Shown one piece after another: positions 34,343 through 46,609 of a stretch of DNA of 64,000 nt. Location of the stretch: assembly GCF_000237925.1 (NCBI RefSeq), contig NC_031502.1:5623443-5687442 (forward strand), given 5' to 3'. The stretch's first letter is position 1. Every line of letters begins with the position of its first letter. Both the position numbers and the translations under genes were made by a program. This DNA is from Schistosoma mansoni (lineage: Eukaryota > Platyhelminthes > Trematoda > Strigeidida > Schistosomatidae). Under the pieces are notes generated by a model. That model was not told the origin of the DNA. It did not search any database and saw nothing but the letters and a program-made list of their open reading frames with translations.

Positions 34343-35168
34343 AAGGCATTCGGGGGCTCTTACTACCACTTGGTAATCATTTCGCTGTGCTGATGTGGTG
34401 TAGCAACTTGGACTAATGCACATGTGCCAGGCTCTACACTGTTTATAAATAACGGGCTGATAGAAAACCACAGCGAGATCACCACGTGTCAGGCCACTGA
34501 GTTGTATACTTTTTAAAAACCAACCAGGAGAGTCATGGATAATTAATAAACCCTATTGAGGTACACATTATTCCACATATTCATGCCGTGAACCAACAGC
34601 CTCACCACCTTTCGCCATCATTCCCAGAGTTGGTAAATAATGTGTTAAATGAAAATAGCTAAAATATCTGTAGATCATAGCACCAAGTTACAAAGATTAT
34701 TGCTTCGAAATGTTAACATTTACTGACTCGTCCCAATATATACAAACATTCTCTTAACTTCAATATCACCTAAAGTAATGCAACTTCGTTTTATTCACAA
34801 GTGCCTATCCATGATTCCATAGAAAACTGGATGAAACAGCTTACTTAGTTGCCTAACATGGCCAGTATAAATTAAGAAGTTGCTAATATGATTAATTTAA
34901 AGAGGTGGTCTGCAATGAACGATTAGTGGCAGAGTAAGCATCGATCGCAATATATACTGAGTACTAATATGTGCAGCAATGGTAACCTGTTATTTGTTGC
35001 AAATAAAATATAATAATATATGTAGGTAATTTTCCTATCACTGAATATTCACCATAATAAAAGGCTTTAGAAGAAAGACCAACCTTAGAGCTGGTAAGTG
35101 GTCTGAACTGTTATGATAATGACATGCAACTTATGAAAAGATTAATACCAAATAACCAAGATTATAGA
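34343..35168. other. Downstream region of TMEM55, no further gene seen
   Basis: Repeat family B debris extends to about 34355, followed by AT-rich sequence. This would hold the TMEM55 3' UTR and poly(A) site. I did not find an exon for a second membrane segment. Confidence 0.45.
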
Positions 35169-38100
35169 CTAACTTGACCAAAGGAAGTACAGAGCATTGT
35201 TTCCTATCGCAGCTTCAGCTGTCCCTGCAGTTACACTAATAGCTATGATAATAGCAATGATAGCAAGTACACTATAACCTATCCAGTGTGCACGAGCAAA
35301 GGCTGGACCAACAGATGTAACTTTATGACAATGTGGACATCTTGCGGTTATAAGTCCTGCAGCATTGGAAGGGTTCCTGCCAGATAGAAGTGCAGTAGAC
35401 GCATTCATACGTCCAAACGAATGAGATTCGGGTGATGGTATGGAAAATGGTGAATTACAATTACCGCACGACAGACGTAGACTTTGAGGAGTACCAAACG
35501 TTCCATGTGTAGCTGGACCCTGTAAAAACCTATTGCTACCACCCATAAAGCCCACACCATCTTCCTATTATAAAACCAAAAACAAGGTGGAAAATAAATG
35601 TATAATCATACGAATAATCGACACCAACAAAAGTAAAGAATGGCTACAAATACTAGAAATTATGATGCCTGTGTGAGACAAAACTAGTTAGTGTAAGCGC
35701 AGCCATCTGTAACAGCTTAATAGGAAAATACCTGATTAGTACTCGTCTGCTTCTGAATTGCTTATACGCATGCATAAAGTAAGCGGTGGTCGAGTAAAGT
35801 ACTTGGATCTTAAATGGGTCACACTTTGGAGTATTGTCCTATCTATTTTATCCCGAGTAATTGGACAGTAGCCTTCACAAAAAACAGTGCTTTAAAGCCG
35901 AGTGCACAAACTTTTACATGAATACATCCAGTTCATTACTTATTTTTATTTATTTATTTAAACACATACATATTGGTACAAGGAAGCACCAGATACATAT
36001 GCGCCTCACAAATCTCATTTGATTTGTGTGAGGGCTGTGATACTGCCCGGGTGCCCAGACCGAAGCAGGTGGTTTTCTTAGGGGACCATACCCCGAGCCT
36101 TTGACCTAAAGATCTGATCCACAAGGCAGTGGAGCATCGTAAGAAGATGCAGTTCCATGGTATCCGGTGACCAACGATTGATTCATACGCCATTTGTTCC
36201 CTCAGGATACTGGAGCCCATGTACACGATTGGTTTGGAATCAGGGTTTTCCAACTCCCCTAGGTGGACTCGCCGTGTCTTCATTACTTAAAAACTAACGT
36301 CAATACATTTTATCTCCAAACGAAAAACTAAGATAATATGCATTACCACACACATCTAGTAGTTGTGGTTAACACTAATTCTAAAAATGATTCATAGTTA
36401 ATCAACATGTTTATCACTACTGACTGTTTGAATAATACTTGTCTGGTAGAACTATACAACTATAACTATGTGTACATACAAGAACATATTTAAACTGAAA
36501 AGTATAATTAAATTGATCTAGCCTTGACCAATTACTATATTTCAATTACCCTACCTATAATATATTATATTTTTACATCCTTATGAAACAAAATATGATA
36601 AATTAAACTTTTCACATGAGGTAAGAGGTGAGAAAATACCATTCTGAATTTACAATGTGATGAAATGATAGGAAATTCACAATAACTGGATCGAAGCACT
36701 GTATATTTTAACTATTTCATTTAATACAAAAACAAACTTATAACTAACTAAAAATATTCATTTAACCTTATCACTGACTATTCTGTGATCCTAGTCTATT
36801 TAAAAAAAGGATGAGGAGACGATGGTCAATATCTATAGATTTTCAGGTCATCTATCGTTAGTTGTATTTTACCTTTTAAACGACAGAAGCCCTATAAGTA
36901 TAACGGTGAATTCTGAACAGTATTTCCTATCTTCGATGACATATTGGGCATCGTACAACTACCAATCTCAATGAAACACGGATTGTTTTCTGAAAGTTTA
37001 CGCAGATTACATGTCATTTCTGACAGCAATAATTGTCAGTCTTAATATGCTACTTGACATAATTATTTTTGAGGTCAAACAAACTAGAGTGCAATTAGCT
37101 GAAGATAAACTGGACGTGCATACACCTTGATTTCGATCAAGCTCAAGTATGCCGCTGTCATAAATAACGAATTTATCATTCTAAACGAAGTGAAATGAGC
37201 TAAACAGCTGAACCTAACCTTAAAAATGAGTAATAAATACAGCCACATTTGAGGTTAACAGTCAGAAACGTAAAAATGTGGCGTAGGATACAGAACAACA
37301 ATTTATTGAACTCAGTTGCCACGCCGTATATAGGTCTGAAATGAGGTTCATGAGGTGAAAAGAGGATTTAAGCAAAGAACAACTTTTAAAAGGTCAACTT
37401 CTTATCAAACAGAACTACGGTATCTGTACACTTGAAGTTGACAAACGATTCTCCAAACGGGAAATCAATCATTGAGTCAGCGTTCGAGAGAATAACTTGT
37501 CAGTATATCTACGATGAGATTAGGTGAAAATTGGAAAAATAAGCAGCTGACATGGATACTAGTATAATTATTTCAGTTAACGGTTAGTCTTAAGTTATGA
37601 TTCGACCATTTCCAAAAATACATCCTTTATTTGACTGATTTAGTGCGCCCTTCCCTGACAAACAATGTCACTGTCAGCACAGTTGGGTGTCATTAATTAT
37701 GCCTTAGTTTCGAAACCTGACGACTGTTGATCTTCGACTGACACCCACTAGACTTCTACGTTTTTTATTTTTTAATTCTAGACAACAGTTAGACAATTAC
37801 AAAGGTCGAAATCTGGAAAGTCACATTGCTCAAACTGGTTCTCCTGTGGTGATCACAGCAGTTTTTTTCGAATTAGGACAATCGATGGTCAAGATTAATC
37901 AATTGGAAATATGTTCAGCTCCTAAACTTCGAAGAAAAACCCAGTCAATCTATGTAGGAAAACTTGGAATACTGCTAACCAACACCTCTATTCACTGTGT
38001 AGACTGCCTATTTTGGTCAGAAAACAAACGTCGGCGATGGGAGGACATGAGGATTAGCTTAATGAACTCAGAGAAAGCCATATGAAGACGACAACCAATA

Positions 38101-41000
38101 ATGGTTATCCAGAACCTGCCGAACTGATGTTATGTTGACATGAGACGATATAGCAGAACAGAAGGCAACGAAAACTAAAAGATTGCTTTCTAAAAGTAAT
38201 TTAGTGAAATACAAATGGACAAAAACAATGTTAACTGGTATGTAGTAATGATATATGGAAAATAAACGAAAACCTAGGTTATGATTACTCAGGATCAAGC
38301 ATACACCAAATAGTTAGAATGAGTAATAAAACAAACCGGATGACTTTCTCTCAACCCTGACTTTATCGTACTGTGTTTACTGTTGTTTCCAAAGAAGACT
38401 ATATATGATAAGCTACAGCAGGGTCAAAATCACCTCTTTACATTAGCTATGGTTTATAGGGTTTTTTTAATCGGTTTATTTGACGCTTCATCATAAGCTA
38501 AAAAAGGTTTCCACAGTTCTTATTACAAATAAGTAGCTAGTCAACTCATTAATGGATTCAATAGAAAAGGTTTATGTGGAACCTGCCCACATGTTGGTTT
38601 AAGATTAGATGTTAGCCATTAAGTAGCTATCTAATCATTTGTCTAGTTAAGCGCCATTTTCACTCACGTTTGGTAATAGTGCTGATCAAGATGAGGCGGC
38701 TGTATGAGACTAGAACAACAAATATTTTTATGTTTTCATTGATTTAACATGGGTATTTGGTCTTTCAACATACAAACCTTGTGATCTAACATAAAATGCC
38801 CTCAGAAGTCCTTGTAGTGGGAAAAATTATGCGCCTAAACCCGTTCAAGTAGTTAGAGCACGTTACCCAAGTAAAATGACTATAAGATCCGATCGTCCCA
38901 GTAAGCTATGACTTTTTATATATCCATATACTACCTGAACAACCACTAAGTAATTAAGTTTTAACATAAGACAGAATTATTTCGAAGACCAAGACTGTAG
39001 ATTACTTCCTTAAAAAACAGATCGTCACATTAAGTTCCTGTGTGACTTGTGCTTCTCAAATTAATTTTAGTCAAAAAATTTATCGCCAGCTTGCCGCTAC
39101 AAAACGCTACATTTGAACAAGTATGACATATACATACACCACTTAAAATCACCCCCTTAAATCTTTGTAATTAGGCGCAGTTTGGATAACAGATAGGCTT
39201 TAATAAGGCTCTAGACTGTCATGCAGGTGACATCTACAACACCTTATAGATCCACATTTGATTTCGAGTCCATTTTCTATATGTTCATTGGAAAAGCATG
39301 CTTCACTTGTGTCCACCTCTCTTGAGGTTTGAGAGTAACTAAGCAGCGAAGTCGAAGCATCGATAAACGAGCAAATATTAGCCAGGTCTTCTACATGTTG
39401 CTATATTAGGTGGCGCAATCAAAGCGAGGGAATAGCTGATATTAAATATTATCATGATCACTTTTTACGCGCCGAACAGATCATTCCATTCAGTGGTAAT
39501 TGACAAACTATCCTAACAATAGTTGTTTGACAAATATTTTGGTGCTAGCTGGTGACCATGATGGATACTTGGGATGTTTAGACCCACGAAATAGCCATAT
39601 GAATGGTTAATAGACACTTATTAATTACGGGTCAGTAATAATATTTTGAGCAGATGCACTCGCTTTTAATCTGCTAGATGCTGAACTTTAAACAATCTTA
39701 TGATGTCTCCTTATACAATAAACTCTCTTGTCAAATCACAGTCAACATTAATATTTTCTACTCCTACTGATATTGCTACTAATTCTACCACTTTGGGAAG
39801 TCTTGATATTTTTAATTGGCTTTAATAATGTTATGTGATAACATCAGTCAATCGATCAATGTTTTAAGCCCTGCGTTGAGAATAACTAAGCTCGACACTA
39901 AGCCTTAAAAAACTAACGTTTTAACTAACCACAAAATAAACGAGTTTGTTCCATTCGAAGCGACTGCTAGGTTTAGCAAAGCATCATGCAGCTCCCTACA
40001 ACGATTAGACAACTGTCGGCATAAAATAAAATGCCACGAGGTTAATCACATGAGAAAATAATGGAGACATTAACAGGAATGAGAATTAAATATTCAAAAG
40101 AAAAAAAATGGGAACGAAGAGTGAAGAGTAACATTTATTTTTTGAGCACTGTATCACCTACGCATAGTCTCTATCTTCAATACTATTAATATTTCAAATA
40201 CTTTAGTCTATTTTAGCTGTTTTGATAGTGTGGCAGTCTATGGTATTATAATGTTGTTGATAACTACATCTAGGATCCTACTTTCAGAAACATAAGTAAA
40301 CAGATAAATCTTGCCATAGCAGTCAGATGGTAAGGATACCGTGTAAAGTAACGTTACCTGACGTACGCATAATTATCTATTTGAGGATCGATCCGAAACT
40401 TACTCAGCATTTACCCGCAAATAGCTAGTATTTTGGTACAACGTTGTCGTCGGTAGCAATTAGTATAACAGTGTCAAACCGCTCACCATAAAATACTTCC
40501 ACTGAAATGGAGTTCACGCTAAGTGACACCAACAATAAGCAAATTTAGCTCAATTACATGTGCAATTCAAGAAAAATAAGTAGGGAAGTGTGACCTACTT
40601 ACTTCACGAATAACAATAACTTTCTGACATTCCGGTCGAGGACAACCAACTTTGCTTGTGGATTCATTGCAGACAAGTAAGCAATTGCAAGGGCATCTAA
40701 CATACTGTTTCCCAGTTGGTGGACCTTTAATAGGCTAGAAAATACGTTAGAGGATGAAGTAAGTACCGTCGCCTCGGAACAATGTGGACATCGAACCACC
40801 ATTTGCTTTTCACGAGGAATGAAAGTAATGACTTGCCTGCAGACTTGGCAATTCACTGTGGCTTGGGAATCCCCATCATTGGTAACTGCCCGCTCAATGA
40901 CTGGTTTGATAACGGAGCGTCCAACATGGGTATCTATTTGTTAAGAATTTTGTTTGAAAGGACAATTACCAGCAGTTACTAGAGGAGTTTTTTCATCCAT
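35169..41000 (-). CDS. TMEM55: TMEM55/PIP4P-type lysosomal membrane protein, four exons
   Basis: Exons on - are 40970-41000 (ATG at 41000), 40767-40933, 40603-40734 and 35169-35564. Introns are 36 bp, 32 bp and 5038 bp, all gt-ag with matching phases (1, 0, 0), giving 241 aa; human homologues have 257-277. The family sits in late endosome/lysosome membranes. It was described as a phosphatidylinositol 4,5-bisphosphate 4-phosphatase and also works in lysosome positioning. 'MDEKTPLVTA' matches the human N-terminal 'DERSPLLSA'. Cys pairs follow at 'VNCQVCRQV' and 'VRCPHCSEAT', then 'PIKGPPTGKQYVRCPCNCLL', 'GCPRPECQKV', 'LSCGNCNSPF' and 'ARCPHCHKVTSVG' in the human order. One membrane helix lies at about 204-223; the second human helix is not seen, so the C-terminus is short or an exon is missing. 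The CX5R motif reads CNESTSK (Lys for Arg). Repeat family B at 35940-36283 lies in intron 3. Confidence 0.92.
35565..40602 (-). other. Intron 3 of TMEM55 (5.0 kb)
   Basis: The intron is bounded by cgtgaa|gtaagt at 40602 and tataatag|gaa at 35565. Apart from a repeat family B copy at 35940-36283 I see no element or nested gene. The corresponding interval of the broken TMEM55 copy (4614-9570) is of similar length but unrelated in content. Confidence 0.7.
40735..40766 (-). other. 32-bp micro-intron (TMEM55 intron 2)
   Basis: gtacttac...ttctag on -, 32 bp. Removing it joins 'CSEAT' to 'PIKGPPTGK' in frame, matching the vertebrate protein without a gap. It is conserved in the broken copy at 9703-9734. 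Confidence 0.9.
40934..40969 (-). other. 36-bp micro-intron (TMEM55 intron 1)
   Basis: gtaattgt...aaatag on -, 36 bp, phase 1. Without it the frame stops soon after the start; with removal 'MDEKTPLVTA' runs into 'DTHVGRSV'. It is conserved at 10266-10301. Confidence 0.85.
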
Positions 41001-41145
41001 TCTGTAGTAAAGCAATCGGTGTGATTAATATGTATCCTACCAGCAATTAAAGGTGATATTGCGTCCGAAAGTACAGTCAGCTGCGAAGAAATGAAAGCAA
41101 ACGAATATAAACCAAAACCGAAGTAAAACACCAGAAACCACTTAC

Positions 41146-41233
41146 CTTCAGATCTCAAAATGGTTTCGAGCCTAAACGACTGACTTCCACAATCGTCAAA
41201 GGAAGCAATATTTTCAATTTGGGCTGAGTTCAG
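41146..41233 (-). pseudogene. Orphan exon of gene X
   Basis: Copy of gene X exon 11397-11484, with its gtaagt donor and upstream ag acceptor. The next three exons present at 11012-11331 are absent here: just past the acceptor of the following exon (near 41081) the sequence switches to TMEM55 upstream sequence. It is probably a truncated copy. Confidence 0.75.
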
Positions 41234-41699
41234 CTACGCACCTGTTCAATATTTGCAGTACACATAAACTATTTAAAGTCGGACTAGCAAACAGAAAAAG
41301 GATATTAGGAGTGGAGTTGAGTGTTCATGTGCAATTGGTCTTCAATTTATTCAGTCCATTTTGCGTAGCTTCTCTATCTGAAAGGCTTTAAATATTAACA
41401 GAGATGTTCCTATTTCGAGCCTGTTTCCTCTTGTATTTCTATCTTCTTTGTTTATGATGAGCTTATATAAACCAACTGATTAATTTCCACTCATTGTTTG
41501 ATATTACTGTGTGGTCTCATGTCTTCGGTATTGCCCAATGTATGATATCTAGCCACTTGGCTCTGCTAACACTAGGGTGTGTAAGAATTAGTTACGGGTC
41601 AATGTTTTTAGAACACTGGAGTTTCTAAGACCCACAACTATCACATTGACAGGCAGAAAACTGAGTTGTTGTCATATGAAGGATTATACGAATAAGGAT

Positions 41700-42430
41700 A
41701 TTGAGGTGACGGATGGAATTAGTAAATGTAAACAATATTGATCAGCTAGATGGGCTGATGGTAGTTGTAGTGACGATGATGACAGCAACAACTACGGCAG
41801 TAAGAATGGTAATAATAGGGACAGTAGTGATGGCAATGGGAAGGCACAGAACATACGTCTGCCAGAGCTTTTCCAAGCGAAGGACCGTAAGGTACGAGCG
41901 TGTATCTGTCAAGCCTATTCTTAAGGTTACATACTGAGGGAACTGTGGTCCAGTAGTTTGGAAGAGTATTCCACATACAGGTTTAGTTAAGAGAGGTGTA
42001 ATCTTATCTGATTACTGGCTCTCTGATGTGCGATTCGTTGAGGATTACATCGTGCTGTAAAGTGGTGAGGCTCAGACAGAGTGTTTCAACTTGGTTAGCC
42101 AGGAGTAATTACTACATAGGGCGTTAGTTGTGTCCAATGAGGTTGCACGTTTACAATGTGACATCTCGAGACACTAGATTTTAACCTACTGTCCACGGCC
42201 TACTTTCCTATTATTGTGGAGTCACTTTTGTGCTCGAGAAATTAGTTTCCGTTTCTTATGGACCTCCATAATTTAGCATCGTCAGTGTATGAGAAATTCG
42301 GTGAGATAGTTTGTCTACAAACTCATTTATAATTATCAGGAAGAGGGGTAGACCTCTTGGTCCTTACATCAAATTGATTTTATCCTTAGCAAAAGTATGT
42401 CCTTCGAAAGCTCATATAAATAATCGCTGA
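41700..42430 (-). mobile_element. CR1-type LINE, 3' part
   Basis: On - 'GLPLFLIIINEF' and, in another frame, 'FSYTDDAKLWR' (a YTDD catalytic box, about 42270) mark the RT core. 'WNTLPNYWTTVPSV' and 'LKNRLDRY' (41976-41900) are the usual C-terminal motif of CR1-type ORF2. Frame changes and stops separate them. The 3'-most part is also present at 11950-12077. Confidence 0.65.
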
Positions 42431-43400
42431 CCATCATGTAGGGCGAGTCAGTATAAAACAAATGATGTGATTCAGATGTGAGATTTTTTATTGGGTGGTT
42501 ATATGGTGGTTAGTTCACAATATTGGATTAGGTCTTTTACTCTAGTGTAACAAATTAGCTTGATTGGTTAAGAGCTAGCCGAAAACGTCTGAGTAATACC
42601 AAGACGTTATAGCTCTTATATTCATACACTCCTTTGTTTTGTGTAAGCATTATAGTTCCCATTATTCAATATTGAATGCTGAAAACAGTGTTTGAAAAAG
42701 AGCATCTCATGCTCCAATTGTTCTGTGCTACGATCGTAATAAAGGCCTATACAACCACTAGTTTGGCTTCTTGTATAGATAAAACAAAGAGTATCTACCA
42801 GCACGATAAGTGCACTAGTACCGACTTGAACACACTTAACGAACAGACCTTTCGACTTTCTTATTTGAAGACTAAAGAAAGTAACCCTTGATTTCAATCT
42901 CTTGAAAGTTGGTGTGGCCTTTATTATTGATTAAACAGGTCACACAACGGTGTACCGATGATCCCAACTCAATCCTTCAGAAATTCAGGGCGAATCTATC
43001 ACATGCTGGCAAATTTCCTGGCCGTAGGTATTTCAGTTTCTTTACAACCAACCTGGAAAATAGGTGGATGTTTCTGCGACCTTCAGATGGTTTTAGTATG
43101 AAAGAGAGAAATGGGCGGTGAATGCTGGAAAAGGTTGATAAGAACTCCACAGGCTACCTAGAAGTAAGCCTACGTTCATTCATGAACTTTTATGGATGAT
43201 TTGAAATAGCTTGTATTTTGTCTTCTACCCTATCCATAAATGTCTCAATTAGCTCCAAATCTCGACAATGTGTAATATCTAAGTGTATTTGAACTGTAAT
43301 GTGAACCAGTAATCCAAGCAATAACACAATTTAATGAAGAAGTATTATATGAACACGAACGAATGTATTGTACTTGGGACTCAAAATCAAAAGTCATCAA
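42430..43400. other. No gene seen
   Basis: AT-rich sequence with short ORFs only. No motif, repeat end or splice-consistent exon recognised. Confidence 0.4.
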
Positions 43401-43410
43401 TACGAAGGAA

Positions 43411-45000
43411 TCATTGGTTCATACAATCACCACATCCGCCACAACTTAAATTGGAGTGTAAGTGTTTGTAGTCAATCGTACGTCTTCTTTTTAAGTTCAT
43501 CTTATGTTTGTCCGACAGTGTATCGGATGTAGACTCTGTATTATCTAGAATGTACTCGTTAATATTAGAATTAACAACCGAAATTGGAACAGACTCACCT
43601 GGGTCCTGGAATTGTATACAATCATCATGTCGGTTGTGTAGTGAAACCACTGATATTTAGAAATTGCATCATGGACTTTTCAACACTATCCTCCCTCGCG
43701 AAATAATGTAGGTTCCTTACGTCTCAATGTTATAACCATTTTGACGATCCTAATTTGCAATATCTTTTCAAATCTCACACTTCGATTATTAGATGTGAGT
43801 ATTTGGGGATACACACTGACACGTAATTTGAGGCATTCTATCATGTGGGTTTGACGTGCATAAAAGCTATGATACATATTCTTTTTGTTATTCACATTAG
43901 AATACACAGATAAATATGCATTGATATTTGTAATTAACACATGTGATTTATCTAGACTTGATTCACCTCCGAAATAATCAAATGGAAAGCATGCATCCGC
44001 CTCACACTCATTAGAACAATCTTGGACTTGATTTGGATTTTCTACCTGGACAAACTGGTTCTCTGATAGCTTCTGCAAAACTTGCTTTTCTCTCTGATTC
44101 ATCATACCACTGACTAGGTATTGGTTGGTTTGGAGAAAACCCAACATCTGAAACAATGACATCAGAAATGTGACCAGAATTCGACTCATTCGGAACACAT
44201 TTATCACGTTCATTAGGAATATCACTAGAGGTAAATTCATTGTGAGGACCACTGACACTTGATATGATATCGAAATTCAATTTTTATGAAATATTTCCCT
44301 CAAATGTATTAAGAGTTTCATTAGATGATAATAGATCATTAGAAAAATCAGCATCTACCCAAACTGAGTCCGGTTTTTGATCATGATTTGACTCATTCAA
44401 CATATTGTTCTCAGAGTTGTCAGAAATTCCATCGGAAATATGTGAATCAATATGACAGACCACATATGGTACGATAACACGAGAAATCTGATATGAAGTT
44501 GGTTGGTCAGAAACTTTTGTTTCACATTGATTCTGGGTTCATCCAACTCTGGACTGCTATGTGACGTTATACCGCTTCTACAAGTCTTGGATAAAGATAA
44601 GTGATCTATAGAAACATCCAACTTATTAAAATCAAAATCACAAATTTTCGCATTAGTTTCAGCAAAATGAACCGTGATATTACAAACTGACTGAATGTGT
44701 CCAGTTTTACCTCATTTAAAGCAATTAGAATTACGAAATACACATGAATTACATGGGTGAAACTTGCAACAGAACAAACATTTACCAAACTTGTGTGCAT
44801 TTTCGTGAACTGTTTCATAACTCAATGAATTATTATCTGAATAACCTTGTTTACGTATTGGACTGAGACGACGTAGTAAAGCAGTGGAATTCCTGATGTC
44901 TGGAAATTCCAAAGTCTTTATTAATCTGTATGCTTCTTTCCCAATGAACGTAAGGAAAGCTAAACTATCTATTTAACGGGTTTTTGAATAACAAAAAAGC
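43411..45000 (-). mobile_element. Ty3/gypsy-type gag region fossil
   Basis: The minus strand carries a gag-like region: a Cys/His cluster near 44690-44800 including 'CFKCGKTGHIQSVC' (CX2CX4HX4C zinc knuckle), followed by long Ser/Asn/Asp-rich stretches ('HSSPELDEPRINVK', 'HNEFTSSDIPNERD'). It is broken into several frames. No LTR pair or pol was recognised beside it. It is a different gag lineage from the fossil at 30590. Confidence 0.6.
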
Positions 45001-46319
45001 AACTTTAAATTCTATTTGAAGCTAAATGTCTTGGTTCAAATCTTGTGCCGTCTATGTAACCAACCATATCAAAAAGCTTGTAGGGAATCAACTGTTCTAC
45101 TTTTCAAGTTCTGAACTCATAATGTATTTCAAGGTGAGACAAAAAGTACCGTGGATGTATGAACTGAAAACATACCACCGATCAGAAATCTTACTATGTC
45201 AGTAGAATAATGGTGCTGGACTAAGAACGTAAGGGTACAAAATATGTACCTTGGAAATGACATGTGCCACATAATTATCGATTTTATTATAAGATTTTGG
45301 TGTTTTCCTGTTATCCATCTCGTTTTGTCATGACTCCATAATATGGTCCCATATTAATGGCTTTCAATTCGTACTCCTCTTTTCCTATCACTGCTAGTTA
45401 CTAGTGGGTAACTGCATGCTTGGGCCATTTTTAATTCTTAGTTCTTGCCCAGAGACGATCGTTTTTTTCATTTTCCCATCATAGAGCTTCTGCCTAAACT
45501 CACTGTGCTCTCCAGGAAGAAACATTTTTCCAAATGTTGACTCAAACTCAAAAATTTCGCCTATTTCTCCGGTATCCGAACAGTTTTGAATCATACATCA
45601 TAAGATCGTAAGTACATTCAGTCAGTAATAGCCATTGCTGAGATTATCAAGTAATACGAAGGTCGTCAGAGGTCCCAAAGTTTCCTCAGAAAATCTATTT
45701 TCGTAAGTTATGGGACAAAGAAAGGTCAATGTATCTAACCAGTTCTTTTTTGAAGATGGACAGTTAAAAATAACAAATTAGCATACTTCTACGATGAAGG
45801 TTTCGCCCTGCCATGCCTCTGACAGATTTGGACGTAATACATTCATCAAATGGGATGGATTATGTCTTTTAACCACGCCAATATCTTATAACTGACAAGC
45901 TTAAGTTTTGAAATCACTTTCGCTTTGGAGTAACTGACATAACTGCAGTCACAAGTACCACATTCCTGACGATGTTATCTGACATCTCCACACCTGTTAA
46001 AAATATCTGGAGACTGAAAATGTAACGTTCTTAGATCTGTATTTAATAGTGAGTAAAAAAGTTCGGTTAACAAGTAGAGTTATTTCAATCTTACTAGGTT
46101 ATTTTAATTCATTTCGCACTATCACTTCACGCTTCACCTGTAACTCACAGAAACTTCAGAAAAAGTCGTCAGACTGGAACTAAATGCAACGTTTAAAGGA
46201 GTAATTTAGACCCTGTAGGTAATAAAATGCGGTCGGTTGCAAAGAATAAGCTGAGGCCTAAGCACCTCTGATTTTGTTTGCCCCAATCTACTGGTTACTA
46301 CAAACGGATTGTGGCCGAA
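45000..46319. other. No gene recognised
   Basis: AT-rich. A 66-codon - strand ORF at 45394-45594 ('FESTFGKMFLPGEHSEF') has a possible gtgagt donor inside it but no other support. No repeat family recognised. Confidence 0.35.
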
Positions 46320-46590
46320 TTAAAAGACTGTTGAGGGATTACAAGCTAGAGAAGCTGCTTGTTGTTGTTGCGACCAACATATAAGCTTTCTTTTAGCGTA
46401 ATCTGAAGCTACAGAAAAAAAAGCAGAAAACAATAAATGAAGTGATTCATCAACAGGAATGTTGTAAAATCTAGCAGTTACAAATGCAAACATGCTAGAC
46501 AATAATTTTAGAATAGAATCAAACGGTCCCCTTCGTGTTATTCGAGCACAGGATGTCCGCAATAACTTCAGCCCCCCACAACTGGGTTGA
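46320..46590 (-). CDS. Probable terminal coding exon of an unknown host gene
   Basis: A strong acceptor (cctccttttag, 46601-46591) is followed by 271 bp open on - to a TAA, about 89 residues. The segment contains 'FDSILKLLSSMFAFVTARF' and 'LHLLFSAFFSVASDYAKRK', which look like packed helices and not repeat debris, and it ends 'LACNPSTVF'. It is single-copy in the window. I do not recognise the family and could not find the preceding exon on -. Confidence 0.38.
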
Positions 46591-46609
46591 CTAAAAGGAG
46601 GCAATTTTT

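Noticed and set aside
35954-36283. 109-codon antisense ORF ending 'YVFK'
   Set aside because: It lies wholly in repeat family B, whose other copies do not keep the frame.
41713-41976. His/Tyr-rich and Val/Thr-rich overlapping ORFs
   Set aside because: They are opposite-strand readings of the CR1-like LINE 3' end. Their odd composition comes from a degenerate gtt/act repeat.
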